Source: Sphingobacterium sp. SGG-5
GTDB lineage: Bacteria; Bacteroidota; Bacteroidia; Sphingobacteriales; Sphingobacteriaceae
Assembly (NCBI RefSeq): GCF_011043525.1
Contig: NZ_JAAKGO010000005.1
Location: forward strand, 372,001-436,000
Reading direction: 5' to 3'
DNA: 64,000 bases
The translations under genes were made by a program, and so were the position numbers. The stretch's first letter is position 1, and each line of letters starts with the position of its first letter. The notes under the pieces are model-generated. The model was not told where the DNA came from and ran no database searches. It worked only from the letters and a program-made list of their open reading frames with translations. Shown here piece by piece: positions 34,252-42,022 of the stretch.

Positions 34252-35202
34252 TCACATCATCTTTTGTAATTCCCGTACCACTTGCCCTTGAAGGTGTTTC
34301 ACCAGCAGGTGACCATTGCCATGAACGGTCCAGATTTCGCGCGGTTTGACACCATCGATCAGCTGCAATATATCCATCCAATCCACATGGTCCGAGATAT
34401 AGAGTTCGATATCATTGTGTTGCTGTAGCCTCTTCCAACCCGAAGCAAAAGCCCGAAGTACATTTTTTGCACGAAAGTAATTGTTAAATGTAATCGGCGG
34501 CACCATATAGATTTTGTGCTGTCCGTCCCGCATGACTTTACGTTGGTAGACCTCATACCGCAAAGGAACAAGTCCCAAACGATCATATACCCTATGCATC
34601 CGTAAAATACTGTGATGTACAAAAATCGTCTTTTCGGGACAGTATTGATTAATCAAATAGGTTATCCGCTGGGCTTTACCCAGCCCATAACATCCCAACA
34701 TAATCGGGTGAGCGGTGGCAGATAGTTTTTTTATCTCCTCCACTGGATCGGGGTGGATCACCGCAGGGTCTGCAAACGTCGTTTCCGTAATGAGCACATC
34801 AGCCTCTACCACCTCTAACGGCTCGCAGGTAGGGTCAAACTGATTTTTGATATCGCCTGTATAGAGGTAAGACACATGCTGATATTTCATCAAAATCTGT
34901 GCGGAACCTAAAATATGACCTGCAGGGATAAACGTTACTTCCACAGGGCCAAAGAAGAGCGGTACGTGATACGGTATGGATTCATAGGTATGCACAGGCT
35001 GACTGGAGAACCGCTCCTGCATAAAAGCGATCGTAGCTGCCGTAGCATAGATATATCGATGTCCAGGCCGAGCATGGTCGCCATGGGCATGTGAAATCAC
35101 AGCTTTCTCGACGGGCAACGACGGATCAATAAAAAAATCACCGTAAGAGCAATAATAACCCTGCGCAGTCTCCACTAAAAAATCGGATAATATCTCCGCC
35201 AT
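34252..35202 (-). CDS. metallo-beta-lactamase-fold exonuclease, ligase-associated type
   Basis: This 316-residue protein has the MBL metal motif HAHGDHARPGH, further ligands in FIPAGHILGSAQ and YTGDIKN, and HGNG near the C-terminus, resembling the exonuclease of the ligase-associated DNA-repair set (Rv-type MBL/beta-CASP relatives). In other genomes that set includes an ATP-dependent DNA ligase and a Lhr-like helicase. Neither is present in this window. The start overlaps the coaE stop by 1 nt, so it is translated with coaE and ybbR. A role in DNA end processing is inferred from family resemblance only. Confidence 0.72.
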   Translation of the reverse strand: MAEILSDFLVETAQGYYCSYGDFFIDPSLPVEKAVISHAHGDHARPGHRYIYATAATIAFMQERFSSQPVHTYESIPYHVPLFFGPVEVTFIPAGHILGSAQILMKYQHVSYLYTGDIKNQFDPTCEPLEVVEADVLITETTFADPAVIHPDPVEEIKKLSATAHPIMLGCYGLGKAQRITYLINQYCPEKTIFVHHSILRMHRVYDRLGLVPLRYEVYQRKVMRDGQHKIYMVPPITFNNYFRAKNVLRAFASGWKRLQQHNDIELYISDHVDWMDILQLIDGVKPREIWTVHGNGHLLVKHLQGQVVRELQKMM

Positions 35203-35789
35203 TAAGCATGGATTAAGTTATTGTGAATGGCCAATACCTGTGGCAACAAAGGTAACACGCCATCATTATGGATAAGGAAGTCTGCATATTGAAGCTTCTC
35301 TTCTTCCGGCATCTGCCGAGCCATACGCCGTAGTACGTCCTCCCGTTCCGCTCCATCCCGCTGCATGACACGCTGTATCCGCAACTCTTCCGGAGCAGTA
35401 ACCAATATGGTATAGTCCAGGTTCTTATACGAGCCGCTTTCATATAATAAAGCCGCCTCTTTGAGTATATAAGGTGCCGTCTGTTTATTGGACCAATCGA
35501 CACTCGCTTGAATCACCGCCGGATGGACAATACTATTTAGCAGTGTCAGCTTTTCCGGATCGTTGAATACAATACCCGACAAATATCCCCGATTGACCTG
35601 ACCATCGTCGAAGTACGTATCCGGACCAAATGAATGGACTAACGCTTGTCGCACCTCTTCATTCTTGGTCATGACCAGCTTGGCTTCGACATCCGCATCG
35701 TAAAACGGAACACCCAAAGTTTTAAAAACCTTACTTACAAAGCTTTTTCCTGTTCCTATGCCGCCTGTTATCCCTACTTTGATCGACAT
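35202..35789 (-). CDS. coaE: dephospho-CoA kinase
   Basis: This 195-residue kinase catalyses the last step of coenzyme A synthesis. The P-loop GITGGIGTGKSFVSKVF, the substrate motif FYDADVEAK, and VHPAVIQASVDW are clear, and the LID-like region holds RMARQMPEEEKLQYAD. It lies 5 nt after ybbR and overlaps the next gene by 1 nt. Confidence 0.95.
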   Translation of the reverse strand: MSIKVGITGGIGTGKSFVSKVFKTLGVPFYDADVEAKLVMTKNEEVRQALVHSFGPDTYFDDGQVNRGYLSGIVFNDPEKLTLLNSIVHPAVIQASVDWSNKQTAPYILKEAALLYESGSYKNLDYTILVTAPEELRIQRVMQRDGAEREDVLRRMARQMPEEEKLQYADFLIHNDGVLPLLPQVLAIHNNLIHA

Positions 35790-35794
35790 ACGCT

Positions 35795-36742
35795 TTATTT
35801 TCTAACAAAAAAATCAATATTCTGTGGCTCTATTCGGACGACTTCACAAAATTCCGGAGCTTTAATAAGCTGCACCGGCAGACTCTTCACCTGGTTCTTT
35901 GTCCAGTTATCCAAATCCACCACTGCTTCAAAATCTCGTGCCGTCCATTTCCCATAATCCTTTAAAGACACGAGCGCTGTAATCGTTACTTTAGAAGGAA
36001 TAATCCTTACCGATGTGTATGGACTACTATGTCGCACATGCAGCGGTACCTCAATTTGCTTTTCCGTCAGCTCGCCTACAGGAATAGTAACTTCGGCAAC
36101 CGCCGGATGAATAGTAATATTCGTACGCTGCTTTCTATTAATGTTTACTACCGTGCGGATATCCGTATGTACATCCGTTCCGTAAACCGTGTCCGTCTCT
36201 AAATAATCAATATACTGAACATCTTCCGAGGGACCTGTGACCGTCACATGTTGGGGATTCGTTTGTGTCTGGCCAATGATGCCGTACTGCTTTTTGAAAG
36301 ATATATTGGTCGGCACGCGTATTTCTACTTTACGTTGAGTCTGGCTCGAAAAGTCAAAATATAGGGTGTCGGGTGACACACGTACAACTTGTTTGTCAGC
36401 CGGAAATTGTCGATTGATAAAACCCAATTGGCTGGAAAAGACAATAAAGTTGCGGCTGGCCAACGTACTCAGATCGACTTGGATCTTGGATACCGTCGGC
36501 TTCATTTTAGAAAGCAGGACATTCCAACCGGTCATTTTCAATGACACCTGTACGGTATCTGCTTGCAAAGGATGAAAAGCTTTTTTTTCGGGAATATTGA
36601 CATATTCTATGCTCGATTTGACGACAAAAGTATATTTATTTGATATGGCAATAAGCATCCATGCCACAAGCGAAATCATTAGACATCGAAGAAATATCGA
36701 AATCTTCCGCCGCTGGATTTTATTGAATCGCCTGTACTTCAT
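35795..36742 (-). CDS. YbbR-domain membrane-anchored protein
   Basis: This 315-residue protein has one N-terminal membrane helix (FLRCLMISLVAWMLIAI) and then repeated YbbR-type beta domains outside the membrane (VQVSLKMTGWN, VTVTGPSEDVQYIDYLETD, VRIIPSKVTITALV). In Firmicutes the YbbR protein CdaR regulates the diadenylate cyclase CdaA; here no cyclase gene is adjacent. The ATG at 36742 is chosen over one 39 nt upstream, since a complete promoter (-7 at 36751-36758, TTG 20 bp further) lies immediately before it. Confidence 0.82.
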   Translation of the reverse strand: MKYRRFNKIQRRKISIFLRCLMISLVAWMLIAISNKYTFVVKSSIEYVNIPEKKAFHPLQADTVQVSLKMTGWNVLLSKMKPTVSKIQVDLSTLASRNFIVFSSQLGFINRQFPADKQVVRVSPDTLYFDFSSQTQRKVEIRVPTNISFKKQYGIIGQTQTNPQHVTVTGPSEDVQYIDYLETDTVYGTDVHTDIRTVVNINRKQRTNITIHPAVAEVTIPVGELTEKQIEVPLHVRHSSPYTSVRIIPSKVTITALVSLKDYGKWTARDFEAVVDLDNWTKNQVKSLPVQLIKAPEFCEVVRIEPQNIDFFVRK

Positions 36743-36750
36743 CGTTCTTA

Positions 36751-36781
36751 CAAACTTAGATAAACTTGCTTTTATATGCAA
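36751..36781 (-). promoter_or_regulatory. complete promoter of the ybbR-coaE-exonuclease operon
   Basis: On the minus strand, TTG (-33) is followed after 20 nt by TAAGTTTG (-7) within TTTATCTAAGTTTGTA. The start codon lies 8 bp beyond the box, so the leader is very short. The same extended sequence precedes dinB, the amino-acid dehydrogenase and the Gfo/Idh gene. Confidence 0.7.
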
Positions 36782-36858
36782 TTACAATCGCGTTGTATAT
36801 AAAAGCAAATTATCGTTCTCTCCTCAGCCATTGAGAAATTTTTTATAGAGGAAAAATA
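36759..36858. repeat. dispersed leader repeat, copy A
   Basis: Upstream of the ybbR promoter lies a stem GCTTTTATATGCAA/TTGTATATAAAAGC, then TTATCGTTCTCTCCTC at 36810-36825 and ATAGAGGAAAA. The same order of elements occurs at 39870-39980. The two copies look homologous over roughly 100 bp. Confidence 0.6.
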
Positions 36859-36868
36859 GGCATAAAAA

Positions 36869-36892
36869 AGTCACTTCGGTTACGAAGTGACT
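36869..36892 (-). terminator. terminator of yajC
   Basis: The 10-bp stem AGTCACTTCG/CGAAGTGACT with a 4-nt loop is followed on the minus strand by six T residues. Confidence 0.85.
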
Positions 36893-36919
36893 AACATCTT
36901 TTACTTTGCGAGGAAAAGA

Positions 36920-37240
36920 TTACGCTTTTTTCGTATCGTTATTTGCTGCACGTGACGCATCCAACGCCACAGCAGATTTGTCGAAACGCATTTTCACGCC
37001 TGAACCCACGTCAACTAAAAATGTGGTGTCGCTCACTTCAACAATGCGGCCGTGTATACCTGCGGTCGTCACGATTTTCGAGTTTACAGTGAGTTCCTCA
37101 ATATATTTTTTGTGATCTTTTTGTTTTTTCATTTGTGGACGGATCATGAAAAAATAAAACACTACAACGATTAAGATCAAAGGTAAGAAACTCATCACGC
37201 CACCACCTGGGGCTGCCTGTAATAAAATTGTCAACATCAT
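36920..37240 (-). CDS. yajC: preprotein translocase accessory subunit YajC
   Basis: This 106-residue single-pass membrane protein associates with SecDF and SecYEG. The membrane helix LPLILIVVVFYFFMIRPQ, the basic KKQKDHKK segment and VTTAGIHGRIVEVSD are family hallmarks. It follows the DUF1573 lipoprotein gene by 42 nt in the nusB-DUF1573-yajC order and ends in a terminator. Confidence 0.95.
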   Translation of the reverse strand: MMLTILLQAAPGGGVMSFLPLILIVVVFYFFMIRPQMKKQKDHKKYIEELTVNSKIVTTAGIHGRIVEVSDTTFLVDVGSGVKMRFDKSAVALDASRAANNDTKKA

Positions 37241-37282
37241 ATTTATATAAATTTAAAAGTCAAAATTAAAAATTAAAACCAA

Positions 37283-37732
37283 CTATTTCTCCACGACACC
37301 TTTGATTTGAACAGTGGTCACCTTGTTCTCCGCATTCGAGCTTATGGTAACGATTTTTTGTTGTTTTCCAACTTGTCCTTTGCTATCAAAACTGACTTTA
37401 ATTTCACCTTCTTTACCGGGCAACACCGGATCCTTCGTGTAATCCGGAGTCGTACAACCACAGGAAGCACTCACTTGAGATAAGATGACAGGCGCCTCGC
37501 CCGAATTTGTAAATTTGAACACATGCTCTACGATGTCGCCTTCCTTTACTGTACCAAAATCGTATGCCGTCTCCGCAAATTCAATCTTGCCATGCGGACC
37601 TTCCGCTGTGTGCAGCGGATCGACCACATCAACTGTATCATTTCCTTTATCCGTAGACTGGGTTGCATTATTGCACGCTACAACGAACGATAGTAACGTA
37701 CAGCTCCATAAAATAGATTTTAATCTCATCAT
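37283..37732 (-). CDS. DUF1573 lipoprotein
   Basis: This 149-residue protein has a lipobox (SFVVAC, Cys20) and one DUF1573 immunoglobulin-like domain with EFAETAYDFGTVKEGD, HVFKFTNSGEAPVIL and the cysteine motif SASCGCTTPDY. The function of the family is unknown; it is exported and abundant in Bacteroidota. It overlaps nusB by 1 nt, so it is coupled to it. Confidence 0.88.
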   Translation of the reverse strand: MMRLKSILWSCTLLSFVVACNNATQSTDKGNDTVDVVDPLHTAEGPHGKIEFAETAYDFGTVKEGDIVEHVFKFTNSGEAPVILSQVSASCGCTTPDYTKDPVLPGKEGEIKVSFDSKGQVGKQQKIVTISSNAENKVTTVQIKGVVEK

Positions 37733-38679
37733 TAATTTTTTAATCCTCTACCTGTTTTATTTATACGGCCTTGGCGCATTAAGTCTCCTAAAATTTTATC
37801 TAATATACCATTGATAAATGTACTGCTTTTAGCCGTGCTGAAGGTCTTTGAAAGTTCGATATATTCGTTCATAGTCACCTTAACTGGTATAGAAGGGAAA
37901 TCGATCAACTCACTTATTGCCATCTGCATGAGTACCGTATCCATCAGTGCAATCCGCTCGGATTCCCAATTTTTTGTTTTCTCCGCAATCAGCACCTGAT
38001 ACTCCTGACTATTCCGAATGGTCACTTTCAGCAAATCTTCAATAAATTCCTGATCTTCTTCCCAATTGGGTGTCAGATTCGCTAGTTTATTCAAAGAAGG
38101 ATTCTCCGAGCTGAAATTCTTAAATGTCTTAGCGATCATCGCCTGCAACACTTCTTTATCTACCGGCCAGTTGATAAACTTCTCCTCAAACACTTGCTCG
38201 ATTTCTGTCGTCTTTAAAACGATTTTTTTGAAGATATATTTTATAATATCTTTTTCTGCGTAAATGCTACGATCCGCATTCGTCAAGTAACTCATATATT
38301 CTTCCGAATCTTTAAGACGGGCAAATATCGAACGGACGATCTCCGGATCAAACCCCCACGACACCTTGTACTTTTTCACCAATTCCAGGTATGTTCTGTT
38401 TTGGCGAAGTGACTCGATGAATGTATTGGTGTTGAGCTTTGTTGTCAGGATTTTATCTTTTTCTGTCGGCAGGAACTTTGCGGCCCTGCTTTCTGCATCC
38501 AACACGACATATTCCGCTACTTCATCCAATAAGTTTAGCGTCCATATATACATTTCATTGACTTCTTCTACACTTTTGAAAAGTGCTTTTTGAAAGTCCT
38601 TTACCTGCTTATCTTCAGATAAATTGTACGCATAAAGCGTTTGCATAACCTTCACACGAAGGTGCCTTCTGTTTAACAT
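37732..38679 (-). CDS. nusB: transcription antitermination factor NusB, long form
   Basis: This 315-residue protein has an N-terminal NusB start (LNRRHLRVKVMQTLYAYN), a long helical insert rich in charged residues, and the C-terminal NusB core ERIALMDTVLMQMAISELIDF plus VTMNEYIELSKTFSTAKSSTFINGILD. NusB binds boxA RNA with S10 to prevent early termination in rRNA operons. About twice the length of the E. coli protein is normal for Bacteroidota. Confidence 0.92.
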   Translation of the reverse strand: MLNRRHLRVKVMQTLYAYNLSEDKQVKDFQKALFKSVEEVNEMYIWTLNLLDEVAEYVVLDAESRAAKFLPTEKDKILTTKLNTNTFIESLRQNRTYLELVKKYKVSWGFDPEIVRSIFARLKDSEEYMSYLTNADRSIYAEKDIIKYIFKKIVLKTTEIEQVFEEKFINWPVDKEVLQAMIAKTFKNFSSENPSLNKLANLTPNWEEDQEFIEDLLKVTIRNSQEYQVLIAEKTKNWESERIALMDTVLMQMAISELIDFPSIPVKVTMNEYIELSKTFSTAKSSTFINGILDKILGDLMRQGRINKTGRGLKN

Positions 38680-38717
38680 ATTTTTTAAAGAACGATTGTA
38701 ACTCTATAAGAACGTAA

Positions 38718-39791
38718 CTACCTTCTGATTTTTTTCATATCTGCAATACGTTGTTCCGCCAATTGCTTTGCTGCTTCAAAGGTCGTGATGTTTCCTTCCC
38801 TTGATTTTTGCAAAACATGCCGCGTCGCACTGTATATATTGCGGATCAATGCTTCCGTACGCTCCGCACCGTACCCTTCCAATTCCGAATAGCAACTGAT
38901 GAGCGCACCGGAATTAATTAAAAAATCAGGTGTATATAAAATATTATTTTCTTTTAACAATTGTATTGTTTTCGCTTCCTCTTTAAGTTGATTATTTGCA
39001 GAACCGGCAATGATTTTACAGTTCATTTTGGGAACCGTATCCGGATTCACCGTACCGCCCAATGCACAAGGTGCATATACATCGACATCCAGCTCATAAC
39101 TCGCGGCATACTGAATAGGCTCTGCCTTATATTTAGCTGCCACTTTCAATTTACGTTCTTCGGTCATATCCGACACATATACCCGTGCATTTTCTGCACG
39201 CAGCATAGCTACCAGATGCTCGCCCACACTTCCAACACCTTGCACAGCAATCTTTCGCCCAGCCAACGACTCATCGCCATAGACATCTTTGATAGCTGCT
39301 TTTATTCCATAGAATACACCACGAGCTGCAAATACCGTAGTATCGCCTCCACCATGCATAAACTCCGGAAGACCAGCTACGTAATCCGTCTCGGAATGGA
39401 TATATTCTAAATCTTTTTGTGTTGTACCCACATCTATGGAAGCCACAAAGTTACCATTAAGACCGTTGATAAATTTGCCGAAACGGCGCATCAGTACTTC
39501 TGTTTTCTCGGTGCGATTGTTGCCTATAATGACGGCACAGCCTCCTCCCAAATTCAATCCGGCCAAAGAAGCTTTATATGTTATCGCCTTCGAAAGCCGC
39601 AACGCATCTTCAATCGCCTCATTTTCCGTCTCATAAGGCAACATCCTTACACCTCCGATTGCAGGCCCTAAGGTGGTATCATGAATAGCGACAATAGCCT
39701 TTAATCCTACATCAGGATCATTACAGAAGAACAGATTTTGATGCCCTTCAGCCCCCATCAATTGAAAAATAGAAGAATTTTGTATATTCAT
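38718..39791 (-). CDS. leucine-dehydrogenase-family protein with altered active site
   Basis: This 357-residue protein aligns with Glu/Leu/Phe/Val dehydrogenases, which deaminate amino acids with NAD. It has GPAIGGVRMLPYE, the substrate-carboxylate lysine in AITYKASLAGLNL (Lys73), the aspartate of SIDVGTTQ and the Rossmann loop VQGVGSVGEHL. In leucine dehydrogenases the next glycine motif reads GGGK, where the lysine is catalytic. Here it reads GGGC (Cys85, codon TGT at 39537-39539). The enzyme may have lost or changed its activity. It stands alone with its own promoter (39822-39829). Confidence 0.85.
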   Translation of the reverse strand: MNIQNSSIFQLMGAEGHQNLFFCNDPDVGLKAIVAIHDTTLGPAIGGVRMLPYETENEAIEDALRLSKAITYKASLAGLNLGGGCAVIIGNNRTEKTEVLMRRFGKFINGLNGNFVASIDVGTTQKDLEYIHSETDYVAGLPEFMHGGGDTTVFAARGVFYGIKAAIKDVYGDESLAGRKIAVQGVGSVGEHLVAMLRAENARVYVSDMTEERKLKVAAKYKAEPIQYAASYELDVDVYAPCALGGTVNPDTVPKMNCKIIAGSANNQLKEEAKTIQLLKENNILYTPDFLINSGALISCYSELEGYGAERTEALIRNIYSATRHVLQKSREGNITTFEAAKQLAEQRIADMKKIRR

Positions 39792-39821
39792 TTCTGCCTA
39801 AATAATCCCAAAAAGGATGTA

Positions 39822-39829
39822 CAAACTTA
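39822..39829 (-). promoter_or_regulatory. -7 promoter element of the amino-acid dehydrogenase gene
   Basis: The minus strand reads TAAGTTTG within GCATTTTATCTAAGTTTGTA, 30 bp upstream of the ATG. An AATGC-GAA-GCATT mini-hairpin lies just upstream of the box; nearly the same unit precedes cysE. Confidence 0.6.
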
Positions 39830-39869
39830 GATAAAATGCTTCGCATTCACGAATGCCTATAACAAAAAA

Positions 39870-39980
39870 ATATATTATGAGTAATTTCCTTTTAAATGCA
39901 ATATAATTACGTTGCATATGAGAAGGATTTTATCGTTCTCTCCTCTGCCTTTGAAAATCTTTAGGGATAGAGGAAAAGTA
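39870..39980. repeat. dispersed leader repeat, copy B
   Basis: TCCTTTTAAATGCAA pairs with TTGCATATGAGAAGGA, followed by TTATCGTTCTCTCCTC at 39930-39945 and GATAGAGGAAAA, in the same order as copy A upstream of ybbR. It lies between the dehydrogenase promoter and the divergent ABC exporter. Confidence 0.6.
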
Positions 39981-40033
39981 GTAAATAAAATCAATCCCTG
40001 CATGCTTTCGTAAGATATTTCCACGGAAAGCAG

Positions 40034-40041
40034 TACCTTTG
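40034..40041 (+). promoter_or_regulatory. -7 promoter element of the ABC exporter
   Basis: TACCTTTG matches TAnnTTTG 11 bp upstream of the ATG at 40052, implying a very short leader. Confidence 0.55.
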
Positions 40042-40051
40042 CGTACAGCAT

Positions 40052-41830
40052 ATGAGAGAACTGGCGTATCTTAACAAATACTTCTACAAGTACAAGTGGC
40101 AACTAATTCCCGGGGTCGCCTTCGTCATCATATCCAATTATTTCGGAATCCTGCCCGCAAAGGTTATCCGAGAAGCGTTCGACCTGGTAAAAGAAAATAT
40201 TGACCTTTATCGGCTTTATGACGGCTTTGGTCGTCAAGATCTTATTTACAACGTTTTTGGAAGCAGCCTTTTATTTTTCGGTGCTATCGTCCTTGCGCTC
40301 GCGTTGCTTCGTGGTCTCTTCCTCTTTCTGATGAGGCAGTCCATTATTCTGATTTCCCGGCATATTGAATATGACCTGAAAAACGAGATCTATAATCACT
40401 ACCAGGAGCTGGATTTTTCATTCTTTCGGAAAAACAATACCGGCGACCTGATGAACCGAGCGACTGAGGATGTCAATCAAGTGCGTAACTACTTGGGACC
40501 CGCTATCATGTATGCCATCAATACCATAGCGCTGTCGCTGTTGGTGATCTATGCGATGTATGATGTTAACCCTACATTAGCAACCTATTCCTTAATACCT
40601 ATTCCGATAATTGCTATTATTATTCTTTTTATCAATAAGATTATCAATAAAAGAAGTACCCGCATCCAAGCCCAGCTCTCCAAATTATCCTCCTTCGTAC
40701 AGGAAACATTTTCAGGGATACGTGTCATCAAAACGTATGTAAAGGAACAGGAGAAGATGGATGAGTTTGCCCAAGAAAGCAATCATTACCGTGATACGGC
40801 ATTGGACCTTGTGCGTGTGCAAGCGATATTTTTCCCCTTGATTATCTTTTTAGTGGGATTTAGTACGATTATTACGGTTTATATCGGCGGTATAGAGGTC
40901 AACAAAGGAACAATTACGGCAGGAAATATTGCCGAGTTTATTATATATGTCAATCAGCTCACCTTTCCGGCTATGGCCCTGGCCTGGGTGACATCACTCA
41001 TACAACGCGCTGCAGCGTCACAAAAGCGGATCAACGAATTCCTGAAGACGAAGCCCCAAATTCAGAATGGCGCTATTACACATACTATCGAAGGGGATAT
41101 TAGCCTATCTAATGTATCTTTCACCTATCCTGAAACCGGCATTAAAGCATTGGATAACGTTAGTGTTCATGTACCGAAAGGGAGCACATTAGCGATTATC
41201 GGCAAAACGGGGTCGGGTAAAACGACGCTCGCCAACTTGTTGCTCCGCACCTATGATGTAGACGAAGGTAGCATTCATATTGACGGAATCCAGCTGAAAG
41301 ACTACGATTTTGGAGCATTAAGACAACAGGTTGGTTTTGTTCCACAACAAGTCTTCTTATTTTCGGATACCATAGCAAACAATATCGCTTTTGGATTGGA
41401 CCACGCGGATAATGACAAAGTGGAACAAGCGGCTAAAGATGCGGCAGTATATGATAATATTATCGCTTTTGAACAGGGCTTCCAAACACATATCGGTGAG
41501 CGCGGCGTCACCTTATCCGGCGGACAAAAACAACGGGTATCCATCGCCCGGGCATTGATCAAAGATCCGAAAATATTGATATTCGATGATTGTTTATCGG
41601 CCGTAGACACCAAGACAGAAGAACATATACTGCATAATTTGTCCCGTATTATGAAAAACAGGACATCAATTTTCATTGCTCACCGCGTATCGACGATAAA
41701 AAATGCGGACCACATCATCGTATTGGATAACGGCAAGATAATGGAACAAGGCACACACCATCAGCTTTTAGAACAAAATGGAGAATATGCAGCACTCTAT
41801 GAAAGCCAATTACTTCAATCTGCAGAATAA
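40052..41830 (+). CDS. ABC exporter, fused permease and ATPase (MsbA-like)
   Basis: This 592-residue half-transporter has six membrane helices (about residues 15-300, beginning YKWQLIPGVAFVIISNYFG) and a C-terminal ATPase with Walker A IIGKTGSGKTTLAN, signature TLSGGQKQRVSIARAL, Walker B ILIFDDCLSAVD and the switch histidine in SIFIAHRVST. It should work as a homodimer or with a partner. Lipid, peptide or drug export are all possible; resemblance to MsbA is general. It is divergent from the amino-acid dehydrogenase gene and followed by tRNA-Ala. Confidence 0.9.
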   Translation: MRELAYLNKYFYKYKWQLIPGVAFVIISNYFGILPAKVIREAFDLVKENIDLYRLYDGFGRQDLIYNVFGSSLLFFGAIVLALALLRGLFLFLMRQSIILISRHIEYDLKNEIYNHYQELDFSFFRKNNTGDLMNRATEDVNQVRNYLGPAIMYAINTIALSLLVIYAMYDVNPTLATYSLIPIPIIAIIILFINKIINKRSTRIQAQLSKLSSFVQETFSGIRVIKTYVKEQEKMDEFAQESNHYRDTALDLVRVQAIFFPLIIFLVGFSTIITVYIGGIEVNKGTITAGNIAEFIIYVNQLTFPAMALAWVTSLIQRAAASQKRINEFLKTKPQIQNGAITHTIEGDISLSNVSFTYPETGIKALDNVSVHVPKGSTLAIIGKTGSGKTTLANLLLRTYDVDEGSIHIDGIQLKDYDFGALRQQVGFVPQQVFLFSDTIANNIAFGLDHADNDKVEQAAKDAAVYDNIIAFEQGFQTHIGERGVTLSGGQKQRVSIARALIKDPKILIFDDCLSAVDTKTEEHILHNLSRIMKNRTSIFIAHRVSTIKNADHIIVLDNGKIMEQGTHHQLLEQNGEYAALYESQLLQSAE

Positions 41831-41913
41831 TTTTAGAGTTACGGCATTGGAAAATATAATCTTCCATTAGCAACTGAATAAAGAAATTATTATCTTAGCG
41901 GACATTTTCACCC

Positions 41914-41987
41914 GGGGCATTAGCTCATTTGGCTAGAGCGCTACGCTGGCAGCGTAGAGGTGATCGGTTCGAATCCGATATGCTCCA
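41914..41987 (+). tRNA. tRNA-Ala (anticodon GGC)
   Basis: The 74-nt cloverleaf has acceptor arms GGGGCAT/ATGCTCC with one G-U pair and discriminator A, D arm GCTC/GAGC, anticodon stem CTACG/CGTAG with loop CTGGCAG, and T arm TCGG-TTCGAAT-CCGA. It reads GCC codons. CCA is not encoded. Confidence 0.95.
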
Positions 41988-42022
41988 CAGACACACTTCA
42001 TAGCGAGGTAGTTTTCAACAAA

